Positions 39,780-51,690 of a stretch of DNA of 64,000 bases are shown here, piece after piece; the stretch's first letter is position 1; the number at the start of each line of letters is the position of its first letter. The stretch comes from Pristionchus mayeri (taxonomy: Eukaryota; Nematoda; Chromadorea; Rhabditida; Neodiplogasteridae). The DNA is taken from NCBI GenBank assembly GCA_036245805.1, contig BTRK01000006.1:8588365-8652364 (forward strand). The letters run 5' to 3'. The notes below the pieces were generated by a model that was not told the DNA's origin, did not search any database, and saw only the letters and a program-made list of their open reading frames with translations. The position numbers were made by a program, and so were the translations under genes.

Positions 39780-40690
39780 ATTCATCATCGCTTCTTAAGA
39801 TGAATCACCTTACTTTCCCCACTTCTCCTCTTCTTACATTTCCATTCACAGAGCAGGATAGAGGAGGAACCACTGCGCCGTCTTGTACAGTTGTTCAACT
39901 AAAACCGCTCACTTTCTCTGATCTCGATTTTAGATCTTCACTGATATTTGTTTGTAATTATCCATTTGTGTAATATCCATTGACTCGATTGTTGGACGCT
40001 CTCTTCTATCAAAGGCACTGATTTTATTTACATAATTCTACGCACTCTCATATTTCCCCTTTCTATGTCACTTTTTAAAAATGATCTATCAACAACTAAG
40101 AACAGGTTAGGTTCAGATTCGACAATTGGCAAAATCAGTGATACTTTTGTCCTTTTTGCAGGGACTATACATTCATGGTGCATACTGAAATCATTGTGCA
40201 AACATATGCAACTATAGATAGTAGAACAAAACAGTGCTACACTCGTGTAACCTTCCTTGGATGAATGTCAGGTATATGATAACTAACGTACCTTGAGCGT
40301 TACACGTTTAGATGATATTCAGGTTTATCCCAGCCATTATTCTCTCAAGATGCTGCAATAGAACGTTGAGCAACACAAATCGAGAGATCCATCGGCCACT
40401 TGCCAGTATGGTTTGATTGAAATACAAACGATAAATTGTTTTCAACCATTAAGTGTGCCCGAATCAAGGACAAATTGCGTTATATCTGCATATTTTGCAT
40501 GTTGTATATTTATTACTTTTCAATCGCAAGGGCGAATATGTATACCCATAGCCGATTGCCCAAGTAAGTGCTTGGCAAGCGACATAATTAAATGTATCAA
40601 TGTATATTTTAACAATGGAATTGGATTGGTCGATGTAGTGATGACAAGTAATAGTATAAATCCATTTACCGCCCGTGTCTGATCTTAAAG
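39780..40690 (+). pseudogene. About 0.9-kb decayed gene-like unit A
   Basis: It is about 80% similar by eye to 59350-60300. Recurrent parts in order: GAATCACCTTACT, AGGAGGAACCACTGCGCC, TGTTTGTAATTAT, the cassette core AATTCTACGCACTCTCA at 40034 with donor ACAG|GTTAGG, an acceptor TTTTTGCAG then GGACTATACATTCATGG, then ATATTCAGGTTTATCCC ending in CTGCAATAG. Splice-like signals recur in both copies but stops interrupt the frames. Product unknown. Confidence 0.4.
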
Positions 40691-41106
40691 AAGCGTATAA
40701 ACGTAAAGTCGGAGTGCAGAATCGGTATTTGCTTCCCTCTTCCCTTTCCTTTCTATGTGATGAATCATGCGCGATGTCCTTTTTTGCGATGTCCTGTCCC
40801 CATCTCTTTTCCTCTTCCAAAGTCATAGCAGCAGCTCTTATTTCTCTCAACTACTTTTTTTTTATAAACTCTTGCTGCTGTATATTCAAGAACATATTGG
40901 GTATGATAAAATGTGCGAATCGTACTCGGTGAGGCAGATGTTGCGCCCTTTGTCGAAACCGGAACAATTTGTTTTTCTTTTCCATTTGGCAATTTCAATT
41001 CCTGGTAGGTTTATGAAATGGATAAAATCAAATCATGAAATAAGTACAAATCTACTAACATCATCCTTCAATCGTGAAAATTCATAGTAACTAAATCTCT
41101 TTGCAG

Positions 41107-42463
41107 CCGATATGTGGTCGATTGGCGCTATTCTATGCGAGATGATCACAGGAAAGATTTTCTTCAAAGCAGAGCTGGACGAGAAAGACGTTCCGCTCTC
41201 AAAGGCAATCTCCATATGTGGCCCTATTCCAGACAACGTGATTGATGCGGTATGCACTTGGAAATGACATTGCTTAACATATTTTTTTTATTATTTCATG
41301 TTACTCTTCATGCTCTTCTCATTCGCTTGTTACTCAACCTTAAGTGCCACTTGGCAATATTCCAGCGGCTGTTCGTTAGTTACAACTTGTATGATTTTAG
41401 AGTCACTTATGCTGATACTCCTTCTGTAAGGCCGCGCAATTTTCTGAATACTGTCCATCTGAGAATGTTATTTACTACAGGTGGATGACGAAAAAAGTCG
41501 TACATGGCTCAGTCGGAAATCGAGAACAGCCGAACGTGTCAATTTCTTGGAGCACTTTAAAGAAGGAGTGTCAGCAAAGTTAAATTTTTGACGCTGTCAT
41601 AACCATGACCTAGACAATCATCCAACGATCATAGCGCGAGCTAAGAGGATAGGCAAGGGTCACTCGCATAGCTCAGTGGTAAAGCAGTCGCAGCGTAATC
41701 GGAAGGTTGCGGGTTCGAATCCCCCCAGTTTTTGAAAAATCTTCTAGATATTTGAATTCCCGCACGTCCCTTCCCTTCAAGCCCTCCTTGGCTTTCTGCC
41801 AACTAATGATAACTAGGTTCAAAATAGAGATATGAATTTGAAATTTTCAGAATCTCTTATGGTTGTACAAAGGTCGGTCATGGTTATGACAACGTCAAAA
41901 TTTCAACTTTGCTGACAGTCCTTCTTTAAGCAGAAAGGAAGGTCGTGGCTGTGGAGTGAGATTAGTCAAAATTCCGACCAGCTTCTCGACTTCATCAAGC
42001 GCACTCTTGCTTTCGATCACGCACATCGGTGAGTATTACCTTGATTGAAAGAGAGCGAGCAATAACTTTGCTCATTCTGAGTACGTGTCTAGAGAGTTGG
42101 AAAAAGAAGATAGTCATTTCGAAAAGTGTCATGACATCTTTCCCAATACTTGCAGCAGATAGAGATAGATTGCAGCATAATGGAAGCAATAAAACAAATT
42201 GAAAAAAACCACTCCTAGAGGAATTTTGGTATTGCTTTCCGGCGAGCAAAGTCTAGAAGACGGTATGTCCCTTCCTAAACTGTGTTCATATCAGCATGAG
42301 CGTTCAAGAGGCTCTCGAACATCCTTTCCTCGCGGGTGTTCGTCGTCTTGATAAGGAGGTTGATTCCGGTAGAGTTATCAACGATTTCGGAGACCAGACA
42401 ATGGACGAGTGGAAGAGACACATCTGGAACATCATTCAAAGGTCTCGAGTTCGCTTAGATTAA
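41107..42463 (+). pseudogene. MAP kinase paralogue, 5'-truncated and disrupted by a MITE
   Basis: Only the last three exons of the left kinase are present: 41107-41249 (ADMWSIGAILCEM, then KIFFKAELDEKD), 41481-41560 plus 41930-42028, and 42295-42463 (ALEHPFLAGVRR and DEWKRHIWNIIQ, stop). Exon lengths and phases match the left copy (143 and 169 nt exactly; the middle one two codons shorter). The middle exon is cut after LEHF by a 365-bp element duplicating TTAA. Across the empty site the frame continues as KQKGRSWLW, against EKKGRSWLW in the left copy. Read through the insertion, it stops after about ten codons. No glycine loop, HRD or DFG exon precedes it. It is an outer-end relic of the inverted duplication. 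Confidence 0.82.
41561..41925. mobile_element. 365-bp TTAA MITE carrying a tRNA-like Pol III promoter, copy 2
   Basis: Target duplications TTAA are at 41557-41560 and 41926-41929, with the same termini and length as copy 1. The A box TAGCTCAGTGG is at 41669-41679, the B box GGTTCGAATCC at 41712-41722 and T5 at 41729-41733. Its insertion into a kinase exon gives an exact empty-site comparison. Confidence 0.93.
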
Positions 42464-42930
42464 ACTTTTCTGATGTTCTTAGACAGTTTGATAGCACATA
42501 AAGTTCTTCTCTGCATTTGTTCATCTGTGTTCGAATATAAGTTTTGAAATGTTTGTTTTTGCTTTTATGGAAAAAAAGGATTTACTTAAAATTTCTAAAA
42601 TAAATATGATTGATTAAACCATGGAACATGGAATGAAGAAAATATACCAGATTGGCAAGTGTGATACGAGCACGTTTGCGTAATTATCGGAGAATTGTGA
42701 AGATATTTTTCACTAGCCAAACAAGTTAACTCGCCGAGACACTGTGCTATCAGCGGAGGGAATGTGCGAATTGGTCTAGAAGCAAGAGTGTGGTTGATAA
42801 AAGGGATGATGAAGGGGCGTAATGAAATACTGTATACAAAGCGAAGATAATTGATAGCATTTTCAATAAAAAGGAACAAGTCCATTAGTTTCTTTTAAAA
42901 GTCTACACTTCTCGTCACACGACACGTATT

Positions 42931-44449
42931 TATGAGACGAATCGCGAGAGAATTACCTATTTTAGGGGGGTTAGCGGCGGTAGGAATCAAAATCGTCGTA
43001 TCCGGAAGAAACTTTAAAACAAAGTATTTCAAATGATGCTCTTTCAAACTGCGCTGTCAGAATTTTGATATCTCTCGTCGTCTTCGAGATTCAGAAGGCC
43101 AAACATGGTACACTTGCTATTTATGGATCAAATCGAGCTCACTTAAACGATCATAAATCCGTTTACAATGACGATAGAAACTCGTGCTTTGCACAGAAAG
43201 AAAGCTGAAAACGTTTTCTACAACTTTTATGTTGAACATGTCATTCCATGTGCAAGTCCCAGTGCGGGGTGGTCGGGTGAACCAATAACTACCTAATTCT
43301 GGAAATCGGGAAAAGTGATTAAAGCCCCTATGCGCGATCGATGGTGCCTATGGGTGACTAACTATACGCAAAAACTCTAAGAAATCGGAGGTGGTAAAAA
43401 AAGGGCGCTGTTTTTTGTCCGGTGGCCCCAAAAGTGGGTAAACCCCCTACACGATTTCAACACTTCTAAGACCTCTATTAACAGCTAATAAGGTCAAATA
43501 ACTCGAAAGTCAATCAAAACAAGATTTGAAATTGTTTCCCGACTAGTTGTACCACTTTCATTGGTCAAAAACTACAGTAAGACCGGAAATTCAAAAATCG
43601 TCGAGCCGGGCCCCTATTACTATGTTTACCTGGAGTACAGTTTAGCGCTTTTCCTTGGTTTCCTCTGCCGAAATATGATATTTATGGGTGTGCCCTTTCT
43701 TCGAGAGGTTCCGTGGAATGTATCTACACTATGTGAAACCATTACAATTCAATTGCACCCACGCCAAAAGTTGAGAAGGGTCAACATGACGATTTTTGAA
43801 TTTCCGGTCATACTGTAGTTTTTGACCAATGAAAGTGGTACAACTAGTCGGGAAACAATTTCAAATCTTGTTTTGATTGAATTTGGAGTTATTTGACCTT
43901 ATTAGCTGTTAATAGAGGTCTTAGAAGTGTTGAAACCGTGTAAGGGGTTTACCCACTTTTGGGGCCACCGGACAAAAAATAGCGCCCTTTTTTTTACCAC
44001 CTCCGATTTCTTAGATTTTTTGCATATAGTTAGTCACCCATAGGCACCATCAATCGCGCATAGGGGCTTTAATCACTTTTTCCGATTTCCAGAATTCGGT
44101 AGTTTTTGGTTCACTCGACCACCCCGCACTGGGACGTGCACATGGAATGACATGTTCAATATAAAAGTTGTAGAAAATGTTTTCAGCTTTCTTTCTGTGC
44201 AAAGCACGAGTTCCTATCTTCATTGTAAACGGAATTATGATTATTTAAGTGAGCTCGATTTGATAGTCGAAAAGTTATAGTACCAAGTTTGGCCTTCTGA
44301 ATCTCGAAGATGACGAGAGATATCAAAATTCTAACAACGCAGTTTGAAAGAGCATTTGAAATACTTTGTATTAAAGTTTCTTCCGGATACGACGATTTTG
44401 ATTCCTACCGCCGCGGAGTAGGCAATTCTCTCGCGATTCCTCTCTTATA
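42931..44449. mobile_element. 1.5-kb foldback element
   Basis: The arms of about 700 bp are near-perfect inverse copies, starting TATGAGACGAATCGCGAG and ending CTCGCGATTCCTCTCTTATA. Inner landmarks TTTCAAACTGCG and GATTCAGAAGGCCAAAC are shared with the elements at 45388 and 56751. No protein gene is seen, and open frames mirror each other between arms. Confidence 0.88.
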
Positions 44450-44559
44450 ACATAATAAATTATTATTATTATGTTCTTTAGGTCACAGAAAGCGAGAAAG
44501 TGTGTGGATTGGAGAAAGCGAGTAGTCTCCATAAAAGTAACATCAGAAATGCTAAAAAA

Positions 44560-45190
44560 ATTTCCTCCTTTATATGAATCATTCCGCATTCGCCCTCTCC
44601 TCTTCAATTCACAAAGTAGGATTGTGGAGAAACCACTGCTCCGTCGTCTACAGTTGTTCAATCAATATCTCCTACGTTTTATCTCCGTTTTATATTGCCG
44701 CTTAATTTTTGTTGTTATTATCGACCATTATTAATAATTATTAATTATCAATCTGAGCTGTGCTTTATATCTGTTCAATCGAAAGCACTGATGTGTTTCA
44801 GAGTTATACGCACTTTCAAAATTCGCCTATTGTATGGCCATTTATAAAATGATTTCTTTATTACCGCCTAAAAATACAGGTCAGTGTAAGATTCGCTAAT
44901 TTTCAAGATCAAATGTTGCATTTGTAACCTTTCCAGGGATAATATCTACGGATCTATGACAATAATTTGAAAACACAAGTTCAACCAGAAAAGTTGATCA
45001 AACCAACTAAAAGTGCGTGTCCAGTGCGTGTCATCTGTCCTTGGATTAATGCCAGGTTTGAAAACGATATTGCCTTTGTAGGTACATCGATTTGTATTTG
45101 CTAAATGATGCGATTCAGGTTTACCAGCAGCCCTTGATAATACACGGAAGACACTTCGACCGAAGGATGGGTGTCACCACTCGTTTGGTA
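44560..45190 (+). pseudogene. Decayed gene-like unit with cassette
   Basis: The start phrase AGGATTGTGGAGAAACCACT parallels units A and B. The cassette 44802-44879 has acceptor GTGTTTCAG, AGTTATACGCACTTTCA, donor CAG|GTCAGT, and its frame ELYALSKFAYCMAIYK is open throughout. It is followed by CCTTTCCAG then GGATAATATCTACGG, and a last block after ATTCAG beginning GTTTACCAGCAGCCC. Confidence 0.4.
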
Positions 45191-45276
45191 AATCACATAA
45201 TTGACATTATGTTATGATTGTAGAGCGATCGATAAATTCCTTGCGACGATTCTACGTTCGCTTGTCAAGAGCAATC

Positions 45277-45345
45277 GACTCTCTTCAGTTTGAATGCTCT
45301 CTCGTCTCTCTGACCGGCGAGAGAGCGTGCAAACTGAAGAGAGTC
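45277..45345. repeat. Palindrome of the GAGAGAG family
   Basis: The outer arms GACTCTCTTCAGTTTG / CAAACTGAAGAGAGTC (16 bp, perfect) and inner arms GCTCTCTCG / CGAGAGAGC flank TCTCTCTGACCGG. It is the clearest copy of the hairpin family. Confidence 0.9.
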
Positions 45346-45387
45346 AGACATTGCTCCTTATCAGACATAAATGTAATCTATGCATTT

Positions 45388-45600
45388 ATGAGACGAATCG
45401 CGAGAAAATCACCCATTTGAGGGGGGTTCGCGGCGGTAAAACCAAACGTCATCGAGTCCTGATCAAAACATGATGAAAGGTATTTCAAAATATTCTCTTT
45501 CAAACTGCGTTGTCAGAATTTTGATAGTCATCTTCGAGATTCAGAAGGCCAAACTTGGGACACTCACTTTTTGGGGGTCAAATCGAGCCCACTTAAAGGG
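45388..45600. repeat. Solo arm of the foldback family
   Basis: It begins TATGAGACGAATCGCGAG and carries GGGGGGTTCGCGGCGGTA, TTTCAAACTGCG and GATTCAGAAGGCCAAAC, like the arms at 42931 and 56751. No mirrored second arm follows. It lies about 300 bp upstream of the THAP gene start. Confidence 0.75.
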
Positions 45601-45893
45601 ACCTGGCACTCTTAGAACATTGATGCTCATATGAAATCTATCACCTTTCCGATCATTTTTGCAAAAAAAAATAAAAAGAAAAATTAATTGTTAAGTGGAG
45701 AATGAAGATCAAAGTTCAAGACCGGAGCCGCGTTCTAGACTGGGTGCAGAAACTGCGGAAAGTTGAGGCGCACGCTCGCTCTACACCAATTTTCCGTATT
45801 TCCATTTTTACCGTATTTTTATCGATTTTTTGTGTAGTTTCAAGTTTTTCCATTACCCATATTTATCGAACACACAATATCTGATTCAGCATC

Positions 45894-48870
45894 ATGGAAT
45901 TAGCGAGATATAAAAGGTGTTTCTTGTGCAACGAAGTTGCGCTATGGACCAAACGATTTCCCCCCGCTAGTCGTCCTGTTACAGAGGGAATGGGTTCTAC
46001 GATTGAACAAAGATGATGAGGAGACGGCGGATCTGCTCAACAAGCATCGACAGAAAAAAGATCCCCGATGGTGTGAACGCCATTTCGACAAGCAGATCGA
46101 CGACCTTCCCATTGACGTGAGTTCCCCTACCTTTACTGCCTGCTATCTAGTATAAATACAACAAGATTCATTCACAATGTGGGCTTCCAGCATAGAGCTG
46201 TTCCCGCAAGATCTCTCACTCTCCCTACCGTACCCCTTCGATCCACGAGGCCAGCTGACCTCCATCCCAAGGCAGAACACAACTCTCGGTTGCATGAATC
46301 AGCATCATGGCATGAGCGGGCGAGTCCTGTTCAACAATACCCTTACCCACTTGGCCTTACTATCATTCGTTACTAAATATATCTCAATCATCAGCTAGAG
46401 ACATTCAGAGTGAGACGAGATCCCCTCGTGCTCTACTGTCGCCACTCTCATATGAGGACACTCTCAATGTCAGTCTTTATGCTATATTTTTCAGAAATTA
46501 TATATTCAATTACTACAACGAGTATTGATATGAAAACAAATCACTGGAAAAACAATGTGATAATATACAAACGAAAAGAGAACAATGAAAAACGAAGAGA
46601 AAAAAAATTCAGCCAGTTTGGTCGACCGCCTCCCTCTCCCTCAACGATTCAATCGATGTCGATTCCTGGAATGATACTGATGAAGTTGTGCCCAAGAAAT
46701 TTAAAAGTGCTGTTTCCACAGCTACTATGACTACTGTGGAACCCGAGGTTAGTGGGCTATGAGGGATACGCTAGAATAAATAGATTCTAGGATACGGAAT
46801 ATCGGTATTCCCAAGATAGCATGCATGAGGAGGAGGATCATGAGATTGATGAAGAGGCCGAGAGTATTGATGTAGCCAGGCGCTATGGAATTATTGAGCA
46901 TAGCTGCCTGATGCGCTTGTTTCAACGGTGTGAAGAGTGCGGGGCTCGGCTCGATCGAAGTCTAATCGAGACGAGGACAGAGGGTAGTGCGCTGATAGTG
47001 AACTACGATTGCCTGGAATGCAAGGCTAGCATCAAATGGCAAGGACAGGAGAAGGTTGGGAGAGGGAAAAGCCAAGTGTACTCGGCCAATCATTTCATTC
47101 CCATCGCATCTTTCATCACAGGCATGAGACCTGCGGTGAGGAAAAATACTATGAAAAAATCTAAACTAAAAACTTCAGAGATTGCATGATTGGGCGAATT
47201 TGTTAGGAATGGATATGTCGTCGGAAAGACAAATGCGGAAAGTAGTAAGCGAAATAGGGAGTGTTGCAATTGAGCGAGTGCACGAGGAGATGCAGGAAAT
47301 AGTGCGGGAAGTAGCAGTGAACGCATCGGCGGTAAATAGGAAGCTATAAAGCATGATCATTAAATTGAGCGTTTAGGGTAAGGGGCTGCAAGTTTCAATA
47401 GATGGTCAGTTCGACTGCCCCGGCTTCACCTCGACGAATAATAAAGACACCGTAATTGATTGTCATACGAAACTGGCTTTGGCAGGAGTTGCGATGCATA
47501 AGAATATGCCAGGGATAGGTATAAGGGATTTTGAATTCCGAAAAAATAATACCTATTCTAGATGGAATTTCGATTCGTATGGAGTCCGAGGGAGTAAAGA
47601 GAGCTCTGGTTGAGCTTATCGATGCAGGGATAGAGATAACGTGATCTAATGTTGTATCTAAGAGGAAAGACGTTGTATGCTCAGCACGCGAGTTGGTGAC
47701 CAAAATGCAATGGTTAATAAGAAACTGCGAGAGGAGCCCAAGACTGCACATATTGAAGTACTCAATGATTGGTGGCACGTCCAGCGGCCGATAAGAAAAG
47801 AATGGTGGAAGGTTGGGACGAGAACATATATTTCTTTAAAAAAAATAATGACTATTTAGCTCGTAAAGGCCAATCCCGCACTCGCTTCAATTTATCAGAA
47901 GTTTTTCAACCATCTATATTGCGTCCATAATAAATACCCTCTATTGAAAGATCGAAAACTTGCACTAGAAGTAGTTAGGTCGTTCGTCATGCACATCCAG
48001 GGGAAGCATAAATGGAAAAAGGTGAACAAATAGTGCGATAGCAATAAAATAATTCAATAATAGGGCGATGGCTTCGAAATTGTTACCAAGTGCGAGCATG
48101 GTAGACTAAAGAAGCTGAAGAAGGGCGAAAAGCGAGAGATACTGCTGGTTAGTCAATCTGAGAGACCGTATTCGAAATTATACCATTTTTCTCAGGCAAA
48201 TTCGGATGAGCTCGAGTTGATTCGCACATTGGTCTTTGCGCCAAAGTTCGAAAAGGCCTTTTTGACTGCTGCCTCATTGATCGATACATCGATCAATGAG
48301 TGTTATCACTCACTGAGCTTGATGTATGCCCCGAAGATGCTAGCATGGTTAGTAAAACAATGGCCAAATAGATCAGCGTTAGGGTGTAATAACTGCAGCT
48401 CGCCCCCGTACTACAAGCTCAAAATGCTAGTATCGATGCTACATTACAACGGCCTTATGCTCGATGACCTACTTGGGCAGAGAGCCGAAATAGGGAACAC
48501 CGTTCTCAAGAGGAAAGGACGATTGGTGGGAGCAATCAAAAGAAAGAGAGGAGCGGGTACCCATGTTTGGAGGGGCGAGGTGAATAATTAGCATTCCCGA
48601 AATACAACTAAAATAAATTCCACATATATTTATTTCCAGATATTGGCGGAGAGCTTGAAAGTGCGGGAGGAGCTAAGCGAGGCGCGTGAAATCGCGAGAT
48701 TGGGAATCCCTGAGGACGATGTGTTTGACGAGCTTGTGAACTGGTGGGATATGAAGGAGAAGGCAAAGCGAGAGTCGGGATACGACATGTATGAAGAAGA
48801 GCAATTGGACTTCGGGGATTCTAGCGAGGACGAAGAATTTGAGGTTTCCCAGCGCAGTGTTGAAATCTAG
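45894..48870 (+). CDS. THAP-domain DDE transposase-like protein, copy 1 (one frameshift)
   Basis: THAP fingers are C2CH DNA-binding domains often fused to transposases. Exon 45894-46116 encodes CFLCNE...FPP, REWVLRL and WCERHF, but the two halves are in different frames, with a one-base change in the C-run at 45959-45964. A linker exon probably starts at 46191. Firm in-phase exons: 46613-46747, 46791-47135, 47179-47331, 47377-47518, 47562-47640, 47685-47811, 47860-48021, 48064-48147, 48196-48579, 48640-48870 (614 codons). The order is a Cys4 ribbon (CEECG...CLECK), VSIDGQFDCPGF (first Asp), VGDQNAMV (second), LNDWWHV, INECYHSLSLMYAPK (E region) and an acidic tail. Introns are 42-60 bp. The same gene plan occurs on the other strand at 51.7-56.0 kb. 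A Mutator-like affiliation is my best guess. Confidence 0.75.
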
Positions 48871-49737
48871 TTATTACTGTACCCGCAATTTGTTATATTT
48901 GTCAGTAAATAAAAAGAAGCATGTTATTGTCAATGTACACTTTTCGACCAACCCAGCTAATACTTTTTTTGTCTTCACAAAATCAACACTAGCCAACCTA
49001 TATGTCCTTGGCGAGACGTCCGACCTTGGTCACGGGCATCCACTCCTTGTCTCCTTCCTTTCCTCCGCGTCCACCACTGCATAAGAAAATATTTTTATGA
49101 CACAAGGAAGAAAAACTTTTTCAAAATACTGCAATCGTATTTTTATTTTTAACTCGCTCGAGGCACTTGTTATCAGGGTTTTAAAAAAGTATTCATTCGG
49201 GATAATATGGAATTTCTAGTCCCATTCGACGGTCTGGTACCTCGTGGTACTACGTGATACATTCCTGGTACCGGTACTACTATGTGATACGTGTCTGGTA
49301 CCGACATGCCGATTTCGTCCTAAATGGTACCAAAGCAGGAATGTTATGGTGCTGACGTGATAAAGAGCACCCACTCACCGGGATCCGCCAATAAATCTTC
49401 AATAGCGACGAAGGCCTTGAAGCGGGTGCAGTATCCGGCTCTACAATAACATAAATGTCGAGCATATCGATATTGTTCGAAGTACACGAGTACAACAAAC
49501 GTCCTTGAACGCGCATTGTCAATTTTGCGTTATGTCGGACCAGGCGATACATCTTTTTTCATCTATTCACAATATTACAAACCTGGTCTGCTTATCAGAA
49601 AAACTTATTCATTCAAAAGAATAGTAGAACATATCGTTAAAAAAATTATGTAGTATGGCTCTAGGAAAGGGAAGTATGGTTTGGTAGATCATGGTGCTAC
49701 CACACCGAATGCCCGTGCACCATTGGTTTATACTATC
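48871..49737. other. Intergenic; possible poly(A) signal and GGTACC repeats
   Basis: AATAAAAAG about 40 bp after the THAP stop could be the polyadenylation signal. At 49230-49330 a short tandem repeat alternates TGGTACC, GTACTAC and GTGATAC words. No gene is seen. Confidence 0.4.
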
Positions 49738-49774
49738 AACCGTGCCATGCAAAGTACCGTTGCATGGCACGGTT
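49738..49774. repeat. Perfect 15-bp hairpin
   Basis: AACCGTGCCATGCAA and TTGCATGGCACGGTT flank the loop AGTACCG. It lies about 80 bp upstream of the first adenylate kinase-like exon. Confidence 0.9.
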
Positions 49775-49852
49775 CATATAAGCAACATCAGTTACGTTCA
49801 AAAATTCTTCATTATCATCGATGACTGGCTATTCTCCGGTTATTTTTTTCAG

Positions 49853-50079
49853 GTGGACGGCAAGAGCATCCAGTGCGCGAAGATCGTGGTCAAGTACGGT
49901 CTCTCGCACCTCTCATCCGGAGACTTCCTTCGAGCTGAGGTAAGGTGCGTGTAGGGCACTGTAGTTGACGTACCGTAACCCTTGTGACCTACCGTAATCC
50001 TTGCCTCCCATGTCAAGTCTGGCTCTCCTCGTGGCGCGGAGCTGACGAAGATCATGGAGGCTGACCAGCTCGCCCCCGG
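49853..50079 (+). pseudogene. Adenylate kinase fragment (two exons)
   Basis: Exon 49853-49939 reads [20 protein letters not shown], the region after the P-loop in AK1-type kinases, but the P-loop itself is degraded to VDGKSIQ. The second block, about 50018-50079, reads SGSPRGAELTKIMEADQLAP, the next part of the enzyme. Its acceptor AG is missing in front of the expected Val-Lys. No later exons follow in order. A better copy of the first exon lies at 50555-50646, so this is a duplicated piece. Confidence 0.7.
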
Positions 50080-50360
50080 GTACGGTATCTCCATAATTAC
50101 TATAGCTCCCTGGTATAATATCACTTGGTTACTGTATCCTACTGCATTCATTGTTCTTGAAGGCTATGACCAAGATAACCCTCCCACCCCCTGTCTCTAC
50201 CCTCTGGCCCTGCTCCCTGTCTTCTCTAACAAATCATCGCCTCTCTCCCCTCTCTCTCCCTCTGCTCCTTTTGCGAAATTCGCCCATTTTCGTCGATAAA
50301 GAATCATCATTTCAGTTCCTGACTTCCTACTAACAATTACTCGCCCCACACCAGCTCAAC

Positions 50361-51426
<1,066 letters not shown>

Positions 51427-51690
51427 AGTTCTAATAATACAATAAAAACACGATCCCTATGTCTGTCTTGTCCAACTATGCATGAGCCTTTACTTTCCCC
51501 TTCCCCTCCCACTCCCTCTAACTCGCTTGGCTTGTGTGGACTTGAAGGTGGAATCCGAACTGGAAACGTCTTCATCCATCTCCTCCTCATCCTCCTCCTT
51601 CTTCTTCTTCTTCGCTGCTGCTGCTGTCGCCCTTCTCTCCCTCTTCTTCACAGTTCCCTCCATCGGCTCCTCGGCGAGTCGCGGCTCGTG

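Noticed and set aside
41561..41925. Alternative reading that the kinase MITE is a normal intron
   Set aside because: It has no GT...AG at its edges, carries TTAA duplications and inverted repeats, and an identical-length copy exists at 30950 outside any exon.
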